Assembly (NCBI RefSeq): GCF_046546475.1
Contig: NZ_JBKGXS010000001.1
Span: 124,001 to 188,000 of the forward strand
DNA: 64,000 bases
Source of the DNA: Pseudonocardia phyllosphaerae
GTDB taxonomy: Bacteria; Actinomycetota; Actinomycetes; Mycobacteriales; Pseudonocardiaceae
Direction of reading: 5' to 3'
This document shows, piece by piece, positions 50,292-58,655 of this stretch. A program made the translations under genes and the position numbers. A model generated the notes under the pieces. That model was given only the letters and a program-made list of their open reading frames with translations. It made no database searches and was not told the origin of the DNA. How positions within the stretch are numbered: position 1 is the first letter of the stretch; each line of letters starts with the position of its first letter.

Positions 50292-51284
50292 GTGGGCTCC
50301 ATCGCCGCCGCGAGCACGCACGTGCCGGACGAGTGGCAGTCCGTGCTCTCCGGGACGTTCGTCCCGCTGGAGTGCGCGTCGGCCGCCGGGAGCGGCCCGG
50401 GCGGCTCCGGGTCGCTGCGTGCCCTCGGACTCGACGGCCTGCACCTGGCCGACGTCAGCGGCTCGCCGCAGGTCGTCCGGCGCAGCCAGGCGTGCATCCG
50501 GGCGGCCGACCCGGCGTACTACAAGATCGGGCTGCAGCTGGCGGGTACCGCACTGCTGGAACAGGACGGGCGTGAGGCCCGGCTCGGTGCCGGGGACTTC
50601 GCCCTCTACGACACCCTGCGCCCGTACCGGCTGCGGTTCGACGGCCCGTTCCGGATGCTCGTGCTGATGTTCCCGCGCACCGCCTTCCCGATGCGCGCAG
50701 GCGACCTGCGGGACCGGATGGCCGTCCCGGTCCGCGGTGCCGACGCCGTCGGCGGCATGGTCGGCACGTTCCTCACCGGCCTGACCCGGCTGCTCGACCA
50801 CGACTCCGACGCCGAGCGGCTCGGCATCGGCGGCGGTCACCTCGGCCCGGCGGTGCTCAACTCGCTGGCCGCCGTCTACGACGACACCCCGCACCGCAGG
50901 CCCGCGGTGCCCGAGGGGCTGCTCCACCAGGTGCGCGCCTACATCGAGGACCACCTCGACGACCCGGATCTCGGGCCGGAGCGCCTGGCTGCCGCACACC
51001 ACGTCTCGGTCCGCTACCTGCACCGGCTGTTCGAGGCCGAGGGCGAGACCGTCGCCGGTCGGATCCGGGCACGACGACTCGAACACTGCCGCCGCGACCT
51101 GTGCGACCCGGCGCTGCGGTCCCGGCCGGTCAGCGCCGTCGCAGCCCGGTGGGGACTGCTGAACCCGGCGCACTTCAGCCGGGCGTTCCGCGCGACCTAC
51201 GGCGTTCCGCCCACCGAGTACCGCCGTGGCCCGCTGGGGGCCGAACCATGCACGGACGCGCAAGGATCGTTCGCTCGGGGATAA
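50292..51284 (+). CDS. AraC-family transcriptional regulator
   Basis: The 330-residue protein has an AraC-binding-like N-terminal domain (PF14525 type, with YYKIGLQLAGTALLEQDGREARLGAGDFALYD) and a C-terminal double HTH (PDLGPERLAAAHHVSVRYLHRLFEAEGETVAGRIRARRLEHC and VSAVAARWGLLNPAHFSRAFRATYGVPPTEYR). The first type is found in regulators of aromatic, amine or alcohol catabolism such as NphR/FeaR. It lies directly before the aldehyde/alcohol dehydrogenase pair and likely activates it. GTG 50292 has GAGG 10 nt upstream. Confidence 0.88.
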   Translation: MGSIAAASTHVPDEWQSVLSGTFVPLECASAAGSGPGGSGSLRALGLDGLHLADVSGSPQVVRRSQACIRAADPAYYKIGLQLAGTALLEQDGREARLGAGDFALYDTLRPYRLRFDGPFRMLVLMFPRTAFPMRAGDLRDRMAVPVRGADAVGGMVGTFLTGLTRLLDHDSDAERLGIGGGHLGPAVLNSLAAVYDDTPHRRPAVPEGLLHQVRAYIEDHLDDPDLGPERLAAAHHVSVRYLHRLFEAEGETVAGRIRARRLEHCRRDLCDPALRSRPVSAVAARWGLLNPAHFSRAFRATYGVPPTEYRRGPLGAEPCTDAQGSFARG

Positions 51285-51317
51285 GCCGGGCCGTGGCCGC
51301 CGGGAGACGGTGGTCAC

Positions 51318-52787
51318 ATGACGACCACCGACGTTCGTCCGGCCGCACAGGAGCTGCCGGACCAGCTGTTCATCGGCGGCGAGTGGCGGTCCGGCTCGGC
51401 CGGCACCGTCACCGACCTGAACCCGGCCACCGAGGAGGTGCTCGCCGAGGTTCAGGCGGCCTCGGCGGCCGACGTCGACGCGGCCGTCGCCGCGGCGAGG
51501 GCCCAGCTCGACGGCGAGTGGGGTGCCCTGCCGGGCGTCGAGCGGGCGAAGATCCTGCACCGGGTCGCGGACCTGCTCGAACGCGACGCCGACGAGCTCG
51601 CCCGCCTGGAGGCCCTCGACGTCGGCAAGCCCGTCGGGCAGCCCGCGATGCTCGACGTGCCGAACGCGATCGCCACGTTCCGCCACTTCGCCGGGTGGGC
51701 CGACAAGATCACCGGGCAGACTATCCCGACCGCCGGCTACTTCGGACGGCCGACGCACTCCTACACCGTGCGCGAGCCGGTCGGCGTGATCGGCGCGATC
51801 ACGCCGTGGAACACCCCGCTGATGATCGCGGCCTGGAAGGTCGCGCCCGCGCTGGCGGCCGGGAACACCGTCGTCGTCAAGCCGGCCGAGGACGCGCCGC
51901 TGTCCACGCTGCACCTCGCGCGACTGCTGCAGGAGGCGGGACTGCCCGACGGCGTCGTGAACGTCGTGCCGGGCCGCGGTGACGTCGCGGGCACCGCCCT
52001 GACCACACACCCGGGCGTCGACAAGATCAGCTTCACCGGCAGTCCCGAGGTCGGACGGGCGATCCAGATCGCCGCCGCCGACGCGTTCAAGCGGGTCACG
52101 CTGGAGCTCGGCGGCAAGTCCCCGCAGATCGTGCTCGCCGATGCCGACGTCGACGCCGCCGTCAACGGCACCGCCATGGGGCTGTTCTTCAACCAGGGCG
52201 AGGTCTGCGCCGCCGGCACCCGCGTCCTGGTGCACCGCTCGCACTACGACCGGGTCGTCTCCGGGCTGGCCGCCGCGGCGGAGGCGCAGGTCGTGGGCGA
52301 CCCGTTCGACGCCGCGACGACGATGGGCGCCCTGGTCAACGCCGAGCAGCGCGACCGGGTGCTGTCCTACGTCGAGGCCGGCCGGGCCGAGGGCGCGACC
52401 GTCGTCGCGGGCGGCGGCCGCCCGGACGGGGCGGGCTTCTTCGTCGAGCCGACGATCGTCACCGGCGACAACGGCATGCGGATCGCCCAGGAGGAGATCT
52501 TCGGCCCGGTCGGCACCGTCATCCCGTTCGACGACCCCGCCGAGGCGGTCCGGATCGCCAACGACACCCGCTACGGCCTCGCCGCGACGATCTGGACCCG
52601 TGACGTCGGCGCCGCCCACACCCTCGCCGCACAGGTCCGCGCCGGTGCGGTCTGGGTCAACGGCTGGGCCGCGATCGACCCCGCCCTGCCATGGGGCGGC
52701 ATGAAGTCCTCCGGCATCGGCCGCGAGCTGGGCTGGAGCGGCATCGTCGCCAACACCGAGGAGAAGACGGTCACCGTCGTCCTCTGA
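51318..52787 (+). CDS. NAD(P)-dependent aldehyde dehydrogenase
   Basis: The 489-residue protein has all catalytic residues of the family: Asn165 (PWNTP), Glu263 (LELGGKSP) and the nucleophile Cys297 (NQGEVCAAGT). It oxidises an aldehyde to its acid. The SFTGSPEVGR motif binds the cofactor. It lies between the AraC regulator and the NDMA-dependent alcohol dehydrogenase, which suggests an alcohol-aldehyde-acid route controlled by the regulator. Confidence 0.93.
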   Translation: MTTTDVRPAAQELPDQLFIGGEWRSGSAGTVTDLNPATEEVLAEVQAASAADVDAAVAAARAQLDGEWGALPGVERAKILHRVADLLERDADELARLEALDVGKPVGQPAMLDVPNAIATFRHFAGWADKITGQTIPTAGYFGRPTHSYTVREPVGVIGAITPWNTPLMIAAWKVAPALAAGNTVVVKPAEDAPLSTLHLARLLQEAGLPDGVVNVVPGRGDVAGTALTTHPGVDKISFTGSPEVGRAIQIAAADAFKRVTLELGGKSPQIVLADADVDAAVNGTAMGLFFNQGEVCAAGTRVLVHRSHYDRVVSGLAAAAEAQVVGDPFDAATTMGALVNAEQRDRVLSYVEAGRAEGATVVAGGGRPDGAGFFVEPTIVTGDNGMRIAQEEIFGPVGTVIPFDDPAEAVRIANDTRYGLAATIWTRDVGAAHTLAAQVRAGAVWVNGWAAIDPALPWGGMKSSGIGRELGWSGIVANTEEKTVTVVL

Positions 52788-52837
52788 CCTCGCGCTCGTC
52801 CCTCCCGCACTCCCTTCACCGTCGAAAGGAAACCGTC

Positions 52838-53959
52838 ATGCAGACACGCGGCGCCGTCCTCCGTGAGGCCCCCGGCAAGTACGAGGTCGTCGACCTGGAG
52901 CTCGACGACCCCCGCCCCGGCGAGATCCAGGTGCAGATGGCCGCCTCCGGTCTCTGCCACTCCGACGACCACCTCGCCACCGGCGACGTCCCCTGCGGGA
53001 TCTACCCGATGGCCGGCGGCCACGAGGGCGCCGGGATCGTCACCAAGGTCGGTGCGAACACGCCCGGCTACGCCGAGGGCGACCACGTCGTGTTCTCCTT
53101 CCTGCCCGGCTGCGGTCGCTGCCGCTGGTGCGCGTCGGGTCACCAGAACCTGTGTGACCTGGGCCAGTTCCTGCTGGCCGGCTGCCGTCCGGACGACCCG
53201 AGCAGCTTCCGGCTCTCCTTCGACGGGGCACCGGTCGGGCAGATGTCGGGCATCTCGACGTTCTGCGAGCACACCACCGTCTCGGTCCACTCGGCGGTGA
53301 AGATCCCCGACGCGATCCCGCTGGAGGTCGCCTGCCTGACCGGCTGCTCGGTGGGCACCGGCTGGGGCTCCGCGGTGAACTCCGCCGAGGTGAAGCCCGG
53401 CCAGACCGTGATCGTCATGGGCATCGGCGGGATCGGCATCAACGCGGTGCAGGGCGCGGTGCACGCCGGAGCCACGCACGTCATCGCCGTCGACCCGGTG
53501 GAGTTCAAGCGCACCAAGGCCCTCGAGCTGGGGGCCACGCACGCCGTCGCCTCGATCGAGGAGGCCGGCGAGATCGCCCGCGGGTTCACCAACGGGCAGG
53601 GCGCGGACTCGACGATCGTCACCGTGGGCGTCACGACCGGGGACCACGTGGCCGCGGCGTTCGCGACCGTCCGCAAGCAGGGGACCTGCGTGGTGACCGG
53701 GCTCGGCGACATCACGAAGACCGGGGTGAACATCCCGCTCGGCGAGCTCACGCTGTTCCAGAAGCGGCTGCAGGGCTCGCTGTTCGGCGAGTCCGCGCCG
53801 AGCTTCGACATCCTCCGCCAGCTGGAGCTCTACCAGGAGGGGGTACTCAAGCTCGACGAGCTCGTGACCACCCAGTACACCCTCGACGAGGTCAACCAGG
53901 GCTACGAGGACATGCACGCGGGCAAGAACCTGCGCGGGGTCATCCGGTACGACGCCTGA
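52838..53959 (+). CDS. NDMA-dependent (nicotinoprotein) alcohol dehydrogenase
   Basis: The 373-residue protein belongs to the actinobacterial nicotinoprotein alcohol dehydrogenases that keep NADH bound and pass electrons to another carrier (NDMA in vitro, probably mycofactocin in vivo). It has MQTRGAVLREAPGKYEVVDLELDDPRPGE, GLCHSDDHLATGD, the structural zinc CGRCRWCASGHQNLC, and GIGGIGINAVQGA. The ATG follows AAGGAAA. Its 3' end overlaps the convergent DMT gene by 20 bases. Mycofactocin genes are not in the window. Confidence 0.92.
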   Translation: MQTRGAVLREAPGKYEVVDLELDDPRPGEIQVQMAASGLCHSDDHLATGDVPCGIYPMAGGHEGAGIVTKVGANTPGYAEGDHVVFSFLPGCGRCRWCASGHQNLCDLGQFLLAGCRPDDPSSFRLSFDGAPVGQMSGISTFCEHTTVSVHSAVKIPDAIPLEVACLTGCSVGTGWGSAVNSAEVKPGQTVIVMGIGGIGINAVQGAVHAGATHVIAVDPVEFKRTKALELGATHAVASIEEAGEIARGFTNGQGADSTIVTVGVTTGDHVAAAFATVRKQGTCVVTGLGDITKTGVNIPLGELTLFQKRLQGSLFGESAPSFDILRQLELYQEGVLKLDELVTTQYTLDEVNQGYEDMHAGKNLRGVIRYDA

Positions 53960-54860
53960 GCGGTGCCGGCCGCCGGCCTCCGGCCCTCCGCCGGGCCGGG
54001 CGCCGCACGACGAGGCGGACGCCGGCCGCGGCCACCCCGAACCCCAGCAGGGTGGCCGCGGTCAGCGGCTCGGCGAGCAGCAACGCGCCGAGCACCGCCG
54101 TCGTGGGCGGGACGAGGAACAGCAGGCTCGTGGCCTCGGCGCCGGACCTGCTGCGCAGCAGCGCGAACAGCAGGACGAAGGCCAGGATCGAGCCGATCCC
54201 GGCGAGCCACAGCACCACCGCCACCGTCGTCGGCGTCAGCGGCATCGTGAACCCGCCGTGCAGGGCAGCGACCGGGGCCATCGTCGCGGTCGCCCCGACG
54301 AGCTGGACGAACGTCGCGGTCAGCATGTCGGTCCGGTCCTGCACCGCCTTCTGGTAGAGCGTGCCGCCCGCGGCCCCGGCCAGGCCGACCACCGCCGCGA
54401 CCAGTGCTGCCGGACCGAACCGCAGATCCAGTCCTTCACCCACGACCACGCACACCCCGGCGACGCCGAGGACGACCCCGGCCACTTGCAGGGGCCGTAA
54501 CCGCTCACCGAACAGCACCACCGACGCCACAGCGACAACGACCGGCGACGCGTCGGAGATCAGCGCCGCGAGCCCGGCGGACATCCCGAGCCCGATCGCG
54601 GCGAACGCCCCGGTGAACTGCACGTTCTGCAGCAGCGCCCCGATCGCGAGCAGGTCCAGCCACTGCCGTGGGCGCGCCGGCCACCGGGGCCCGCGGACGG
54701 CCACCGCCACACCGAGGACGACGGTCGCGATCGCGAACCGCCAGAACCCGAGCGTCACCGGATCGGCCTCGCGCGCCCCCAGGCTGCCCGCGATGTAGCC
54801 GCTGCTCCACACCAGGACGAACGCCGTACCGAATCCGAGCGCGGACGCGGCCCGGGTCAC
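53940..54860 (-). CDS. EamA/DMT-family exporter
   Basis: The 306-residue protein has ten hydrophobic segments in two EamA halves (GTAFVLVWSSGYIAG at the start and GGTLYQKAVQ in the second half). Such proteins export metabolites, drugs or amino acids; the substrate is unknown. GTG 54860 overlaps the stop of the MarR gene (GTGA), so it is probably the target of that repressor. The end overlaps the alcohol dehydrogenase gene on the opposite strand by 20 bases. Confidence 0.88.
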   Translation of the reverse strand: MTRAASALGFGTAFVLVWSSGYIAGSLGAREADPVTLGFWRFAIATVVLGVAVAVRGPRWPARPRQWLDLLAIGALLQNVQFTGAFAAIGLGMSAGLAALISDASPVVVAVASVVLFGERLRPLQVAGVVLGVAGVCVVVGEGLDLRFGPAALVAAVVGLAGAAGGTLYQKAVQDRTDMLTATFVQLVGATATMAPVAALHGGFTMPLTPTTVAVVLWLAGIGSILAFVLLFALLRSRSGAEATSLLFLVPPTTAVLGALLLAEPLTAATLLGFGVAAAGVRLVVRRPARRRAGGRRPAPLRRRTG

Positions 54861-55360
54861 GTGTGCGGGTCGGCCGGGTCGACGGTGTGCTCCAGCGGGC
54901 ACTCCCGCCCGTCGCTCGTGCAGGCACCGCGGTCGCACAGCCGGCAGGTGCGCAGCGCGGGCAGCCGGGTGTCCGCGGCCTCGCCGACGAGCACGCCGAG
55001 CAGGTTCTCCAGGTCACGTCGTTGCGTGCTGCTCAGCCGGGTGGTGCGGGCGGCGAGCGAGTCCGCGCGCTCGTCGAGCACGGCGTGTGCGCGCTCGCGG
55101 CCGGGCACGGTGAGCCGGACGCGCCGTTCGCGCGTGTCGGCCCCCGCTGTCCGGGCGACGAGGCCCTCGCGTTCCAGCCGGGTCACCAGGCGGGTGGCTC
55201 CGGACCCGGTCAGCCCGAGGACGTCGGCGAGCCAGGAGACGGTGCGCCCGGGGTGGGCCAGCAGGGTCACCAATGCGGCCCGGTCGGTCCCGCCGGGACC
55301 GAGCAGCTCGTCGGTCACCGACAGGGCGTACGCACCGAGGAGGTTCTCGAGCCGGGCCAT
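54857..55360 (-). CDS. MarR-family regulator with C-terminal cysteine cluster
   Basis: The 167-residue protein has the MarR winged helix (VSWLADVLGLTGSGATRLVTRLEREGLVAR and the wing RERRVRLT). The C-terminus carries CRLCDRGACTSDGRECPLEH, a C-x2-C-x4-C-x6-C set with a His that may bind zinc or sense oxidation, which is not usual for MarR. It is the first gene of a pair with the DMT exporter. ATG 55360 has a TACCGT -10 box 6 nt upstream, and a palindrome that could be its own operator lies at 55384-55394. Confidence 0.88.
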   Translation of the reverse strand: MARLENLLGAYALSVTDELLGPGGTDRAALVTLLAHPGRTVSWLADVLGLTGSGATRLVTRLEREGLVARTAGADTRERRVRLTVPGRERAHAVLDERADSLAARTTRLSSTQRRDLENLLGVLVGEAADTRLPALRTCRLCDRGACTSDGRECPLEHTVDPADPHT

Positions 55361-55366
55361 GGGCCC

Positions 55367-55394
55367 ACGGTAGACCAGTTGCCTGACTCAGTCA
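55367..55394 (-). promoter_or_regulatory. Promoter and operator of the marR-DMT operon
   Basis: The leaderless -10 TACCGT (55367-55372) stands 6 nt before the start. TGACTCAGTCA (55384-55394), a perfect 5-bp inverted repeat around one base, lies 11 bp upstream in the spacer/-35 region, where MarR proteins bind for autorepression. Confidence 0.5.
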
Positions 55395-55519
55395 TGTTTC
55401 ACCCGGTGACGGAGCGTCCGGATGGTGGTGGCCGGTGTCGTGGAAACCCGCCTGGATTCACCCGGAAAGGCGGCTGAGAATTCACTGGGTGACCGACACA
55501 CACGGTGGTGTTCACGGAT

Positions 55520-55580
55520 TTGTCCGAGCCGCCCGGTACAGATAGATTCCCGCACAGTCGGCACGGGCTCCCCCATTCGT
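55520..55580 (+). promoter_or_regulatory. Promoter and conserved leader box of the first rodlin-like gene
   Basis: A -35-like TTGTCC (55520-55525), 17 bp, and TAGATT (55543-55548) are followed by GCTCCCCCATTCGT (55567-55580). The TAGATT and the 14-bp box recur at the same distance upstream of the second paralogue. Confidence 0.6.
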
Positions 55581-55634
55581 CAGCGTGCCGGCAGGTTCGA
55601 GCGGTCCGCGCTCGCGACTCACATGGAGAAGACT

Positions 55635-55979
55635 GTGCAGAAGAAGAAGCTCGGCCTCGTCGCCGCCGCGTCCGCCGCCGCCCTGCTCGGCCTGAGCCCG
55701 CTGGCGTTCGCCGACAGCAAGTACGACGAGGGCAACATCGACAAGGGCGCCCAGGGTGCCGTCGCAGGCCTGAACGGCAACAACGGCCAGCTGCCGATCC
55801 AGGGCTGCGGCAACACCGTCCCGGTCAACGTCCTGGGTGTCCAGGTTCCGGTCCAGGACGCCAACCTCCTCAACGGCATCACCGGCGCCGTCAACGGCAC
55901 CGCCGAGTCCGGCGACTCGACCACCGACTCCTCGGGCCACTGCGACCAGGTCGCGGGCACGGGCGACAAGAACGGCTGA
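55635..55979 (+). CDS. Secreted rodlin/chaplin-like surface protein 1
   Basis: The 114-residue product has a Sec signal (KKKLGLVAAASAAALLGLSPLAFA) and a mature part of about 90 residues. The core NIDKGAQGAVAGLNGNNGQLPIQGCGNTVPVNVLGVQVPVQDANLL mixes chaplin-like (CGNTVPVNVLG) and rodlin-like (VPVQDANLLN) features. Two cysteines, one in the core and one near the C-terminus, could form a disulfide. A role in the hydrophobic cell or spore surface is plausible but unproven. I chose GTG 55635 because ATGGAGAAGACT in front acts as ribosome site, aligned with the second paralogue; ATG 55623 would add four residues. Confidence 0.75.
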   Translation: MQKKKLGLVAAASAAALLGLSPLAFADSKYDEGNIDKGAQGAVAGLNGNNGQLPIQGCGNTVPVNVLGVQVPVQDANLLNGITGAVNGTAESGDSTTDSSGHCDQVAGTGDKNG

Positions 55980-55999
55980 TCCACCTCGGATCACGGGTG

Positions 56000-56025
56000 G
56001 CCCCGGAGCGACAGTGCTCCGGGGC
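56000..56025 (+). terminator. Terminator after the first rodlin-like gene
   Basis: GCCCCGGAGC, a GACAGT loop, and GCTCCGGGGC form a perfect 10-bp stem 20 bp after the stop. Confidence 0.75.
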
Positions 56026-56186
56026 GCCCGGGCCGGAGGGCGTCGGTGCTGGACCGATCGAGGGGTGACGCCCACCGACCGTGACGGATCTCCTGCCGGT
56101 TGCCCCGGTCGGAGGACGCGCAGAAATGCCCGATCCGACCAGTATCGGAACGGAAAGTAATGACGGCGGAAAATGTGCCGACCCAC

Positions 56187-56247
56187 TTGGTCCGGGTAAT
56201 GATGGGCCGCTAGATTGTCCCGCAACCGGCGCAGCTCCCCCATTCGT
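56187..56247 (+). promoter_or_regulatory. Promoter and conserved leader box of the second rodlin-like gene
   Basis: TTGGTC (56187-56192), 18 bp, TAGATT (56211-56216), then GCTCCCCCATTCGT (56234-56247), the same order as upstream of the first gene. Confidence 0.6.
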
Positions 56248-56312
56248 TTGCGTCGGAGTCGGAACGAGACCGGCCGCTGGCACGGGCTCGCGAGTCGTAT
56301 CAGGAGTAATCT

Positions 56313-56765
56313 GTGCTGAAGAAGGCCGGAATCGTCTTCGCGGCGTCCGCCGCGTCTCTCGTCGCGATGGGCCCGCTCGCGTTTGCGGGCGACTACACCG
56401 GCGACCCGGGCCAGGGCAAGCAGGACCCGGGCCACGGTAAGCAGGACCCGGGCCACGACAAGCAGGACCCGGGCCACGGCGACAGCCACGACGACGGGCC
56501 CGCCGGCAACATCGACAAGTCCGCGAAGGGCGCGATCGCGCTGCTGAACGGCAACAACGTCAACGTGCCGATCCAGGTCTGCAACAACACCGTCCCGGTG
56601 AACGTCCTCGGTGGCCAGGCGCCGCTGCAGGACCTCGGCCTCGGCAACGGTGTGACCGGTGCCCTGGGCATCGCGGGCGAGGGCAAGGCCGAGTCGGGCG
56701 ACTCGAAGACCGACGCCTCCGGCAGCTGCGGCCAGGAGTCGGGCGCGGGCGACACCAACAAGTGA
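56313..56765 (+). CDS. Secreted rodlin/chaplin-like surface protein 2
   Basis: The 150-residue paralogue has a Sec signal (LKKAGIVFAASAASLVAMGPLAFA), then four copies of a seven-residue unit (DPGHGKQ) encoded by 21-bp repeats, and the same core: NIDKSAKGAIALLNGNNVNVPIQVCNNTVPVNVLGGQAPLQD. The ESGDSKTDASGSC end also matches the first paralogue, with both cysteines kept. GTG 56313 follows CAGGAGTAATCT, a good ribosome site. The repeats may act as a spacer from the cell surface. Confidence 0.75.
   Translation: MLKKAGIVFAASAASLVAMGPLAFAGDYTGDPGQGKQDPGHGKQDPGHDKQDPGHGDSHDDGPAGNIDKSAKGAIALLNGNNVNVPIQVCNNTVPVNVLGGQAPLQDLGLGNGVTGALGIAGEGKAESGDSKTDASGSCGQESGAGDTNK
56403..56480 (+). repeat. 21-bp tandem repeats in the second rodlin-like gene
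   Basis: Units begin at 56403, 56424, 56445 and 56466 (the last incomplete) and encode DPGQGKQ, DPGHGKQ, DPGHDKQ and DPGHG. Confidence 0.9.
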
Positions 56766-56794
56766 TCTGACGCCGTACGCAGCGCGTACGGAAC

Positions 56795-56824
56795 GAGCCC
56801 CCGGAACCCCGGTTCCGGGGGCTC
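56795..56824. terminator. Terminator after the second rodlin-like gene
   Basis: GAGCCCCCGGAACC and its complement form a 14-bp stem with a very short CC centre. It separates the gene from the convergent hydrolase gene. CGTACG...CGTACG flanks it at 56774-56790. Confidence 0.75.
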
Positions 56825-56871
56825 TGTCATGCGCGGGGTCCGGTGCGGAGCCGGCTCGGACTCGGATCGGC

Positions 56872-57588
56872 TCAGCCGGTGACGCGGCGCAGCTCGGCCA
56901 CGACGTCCGCCCACGCACCGGACCACGGGTCGACCGGCGCGAAGTGGTCCGCCCCGGGCAGCCCGACGAGCCGCGGACCGGGACGTTGCCGGACGTAGGA
57001 CTCCGACACCTCGAACGGCACCCGGTCGTCACGGTCGCCGTGCAGGATCGTCACCGGCCCCGCAGGGGCGGGCAGCAGCGCCGGGTCCAGGTCCGGATGG
57101 GCTGACGCGGGGCCGCCCAGGTACTCCTGCGCCGCACTCTCGCCGAGCCCGAGGCGGTCGCACAACCCGACGTCGGCGACCGGGGCGAGCGCGACCGTCG
57201 TCCGCACCAGGCCGGGCTCGGTGACCGCCGCGAGCAGGGCCAGGTGCCCGCCCGCGGAGTGCCCGACGGCGATCACGCCCGCGGGTCCGGCCCCCGCGGC
57301 CACCGCCCGCAGCCCCGCCACCACGTCCGACGCCGATGCGTGCGGGTCGCCGGGGGTCCGCCGGTACTCCAGCGAGGCCACCGGGAAGCCCAGCGCGTGC
57401 AGCGCCTCCGCCGCCGGGCGCAGGTGCGTGCGGTCGAACCGCGGCCGCCAGTACCCGCCGTGCACCAGCGCGACCGTCGGGCGCCCGGTCGCGCCGCCGG
57501 TCCACCACTCGACGACCTGGTCCGGGTCGTCGCCGTAGCCGGTGGTGCGCTGCGGGTCGGGCCCGGCGCGGTGCGGTACGGCGCTCAT
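56872..57588 (-). CDS. Alpha/beta hydrolase
   Basis: The 238-residue protein has the oxyanion segment HGGYWRP, the nucleophile elbow GHSAGGH (Ser about 124), DRDDRVPF with the acid, and PGADHFAP with the His. HGGYWRP recalls kynurenine formamidase-like and carboxylesterase-like families, so an amide or ester substrate of small size is likely. ATG 57588 begins just before the fold; it is divergent from the aldo/keto reductase with 74 bp between the starts. Confidence 0.85.
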   Translation of the reverse strand: MSAVPHRAGPDPQRTTGYGDDPDQVVEWWTGGATGRPTVALVHGGYWRPRFDRTHLRPAAEALHALGFPVASLEYRRTPGDPHASASDVVAGLRAVAAGAGPAGVIAVGHSAGGHLALLAAVTEPGLVRTTVALAPVADVGLCDRLGLGESAAQEYLGGPASAHPDLDPALLPAPAGPVTILHGDRDDRVPFEVSESYVRQRPGPRLVGLPGADHFAPVDPWSGAWADVVAELRRVTG

Positions 57589-57650
57589 GCCCCCAGTCCA
57601 GCACGGATGATCACGCGGTGCGCGGCCTCGCGTACCGCGCGGTGCGGGAC

Positions 57651-57656
57651 CAGGAT
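57651..57656 (+). promoter_or_regulatory. Weak leaderless -10 (CAGGAT) of the aldo/keto reductase gene
   Basis: CAGGAT ends 6 nt before the GTG at 57663; only the first base departs from TANNNT. Confidence 0.3.
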
Positions 57657-57662
57657 GGTCCG

Positions 57663-58631
57663 GTGACCGATCCCGCTCCCGCCGCACGTCTCGGCCTCGG
57701 CCTGGCCGCGATCGCCCGCCCGGCCTACATCACGTCGGGCCGCGCCGAGGACCTCGGCGACGATCGCGCCGTCGACACGATGCGCGAGCGCACCACCGCA
57801 CTGCTCGACGCCGCCTACGACGCCGGGATCCGCTACGTCGACGTCGCCCGTTCCTACGGACGTGCCGAGGAGTTCCTGGCCGGCTGGCTCGCCGGCCACC
57901 CCGGCGCCGACGACGTCGAGATCGGGTCGAAGTGGGGCTACCGATACGTCGGCGACTGGGCGCTCGACGCGGAGAAGCACGAGGTCAAGGACCATTCACT
58001 GGCCGCGTTCACCGAGCAGTACGCGCTGTCGCGGGACCTGCTGGGCGACCGGATCGCGGTCTACCACGTGCACTCGGCGACCCTGGACACCGGCGTGCTC
58101 GACGACGCCGGTCTGCACCGCGCACTCGCCGGGCTGCGCGACCGCGGCATCCGGGTCGGCATCTCCACGTCCGGCCCGCAGCAGGCGGACGCGATCCGCC
58201 GCGGACTCGAGGTCCGGGTGGACGGCGAGCCGCTGTTCACCTCGTTCCAGTCGACGTGGAACCCGCTGGAGCCATCGGCCGGGCCTGCGCTGGCCGAGGC
58301 CGCCGACGCCGGGGCACGGGTGATCGTCAAGGAGGTCTTCGCCAACGGCAGGCTCGCCCCGGGCGGCCGCGACGGCACCCACGGCGCGGAGCGGGCGGAG
58401 AACCTCGCGGCGCGGGCCGGGGTCCCGCTGGACCGGATCGCCGTCGCCGCGGCGCTGGAGAACCCGTGGGCCTGGCGGGTGCTGCTCGGCCCGGTGAACA
58501 CCGCTCAGCTGGCGGACAACATCGCCGGGGCCGGGCTCGCGCTCACCCCGGGGATCCGCACCGAGCTGGCTACGCTGGCCGAGCCGCCGCAGCAGTACTG
58601 GTCGACCCGCTCGGCGCGGGCCTGGACCTGA
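57663..58631 (+). CDS. Aldo/keto reductase
   Basis: The 322-residue protein has the AKR barrel pattern: GIRYVDVARSYGRAEEFLAGWL for the catalytic Asp-Tyr, IGSKWGY for the Lys, YHVHSATLD for the His, and VGISTSGPQQADAI. It reduces aldehydes or ketones with NADPH; the group looks like plant-type D-threo-aldose/pyridoxal reductases. GTG 57663 is the first start before the conserved N-terminus. Its stop faces the end of the Asp23 operon. Confidence 0.88.
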   Translation: MTDPAPAARLGLGLAAIARPAYITSGRAEDLGDDRAVDTMRERTTALLDAAYDAGIRYVDVARSYGRAEEFLAGWLAGHPGADDVEIGSKWGYRYVGDWALDAEKHEVKDHSLAAFTEQYALSRDLLGDRIAVYHVHSATLDTGVLDDAGLHRALAGLRDRGIRVGISTSGPQQADAIRRGLEVRVDGEPLFTSFQSTWNPLEPSAGPALAEAADAGARVIVKEVFANGRLAPGGRDGTHGAERAENLAARAGVPLDRIAVAAALENPWAWRVLLGPVNTAQLADNIAGAGLALTPGIRTELATLAEPPQQYWSTRSARAWT

Positions 58632-58655
58632 GCAGGCCCGGCAGCCGGGCCGGGT

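Noticed and set aside
49779..52619. 946-residue open frame on the minus strand
   Set aside because: It is antisense to the lipoprotein, AraC and aldehyde dehydrogenase genes, which have catalytic motifs; long antisense frames are a by-product of high G+C codon bias.
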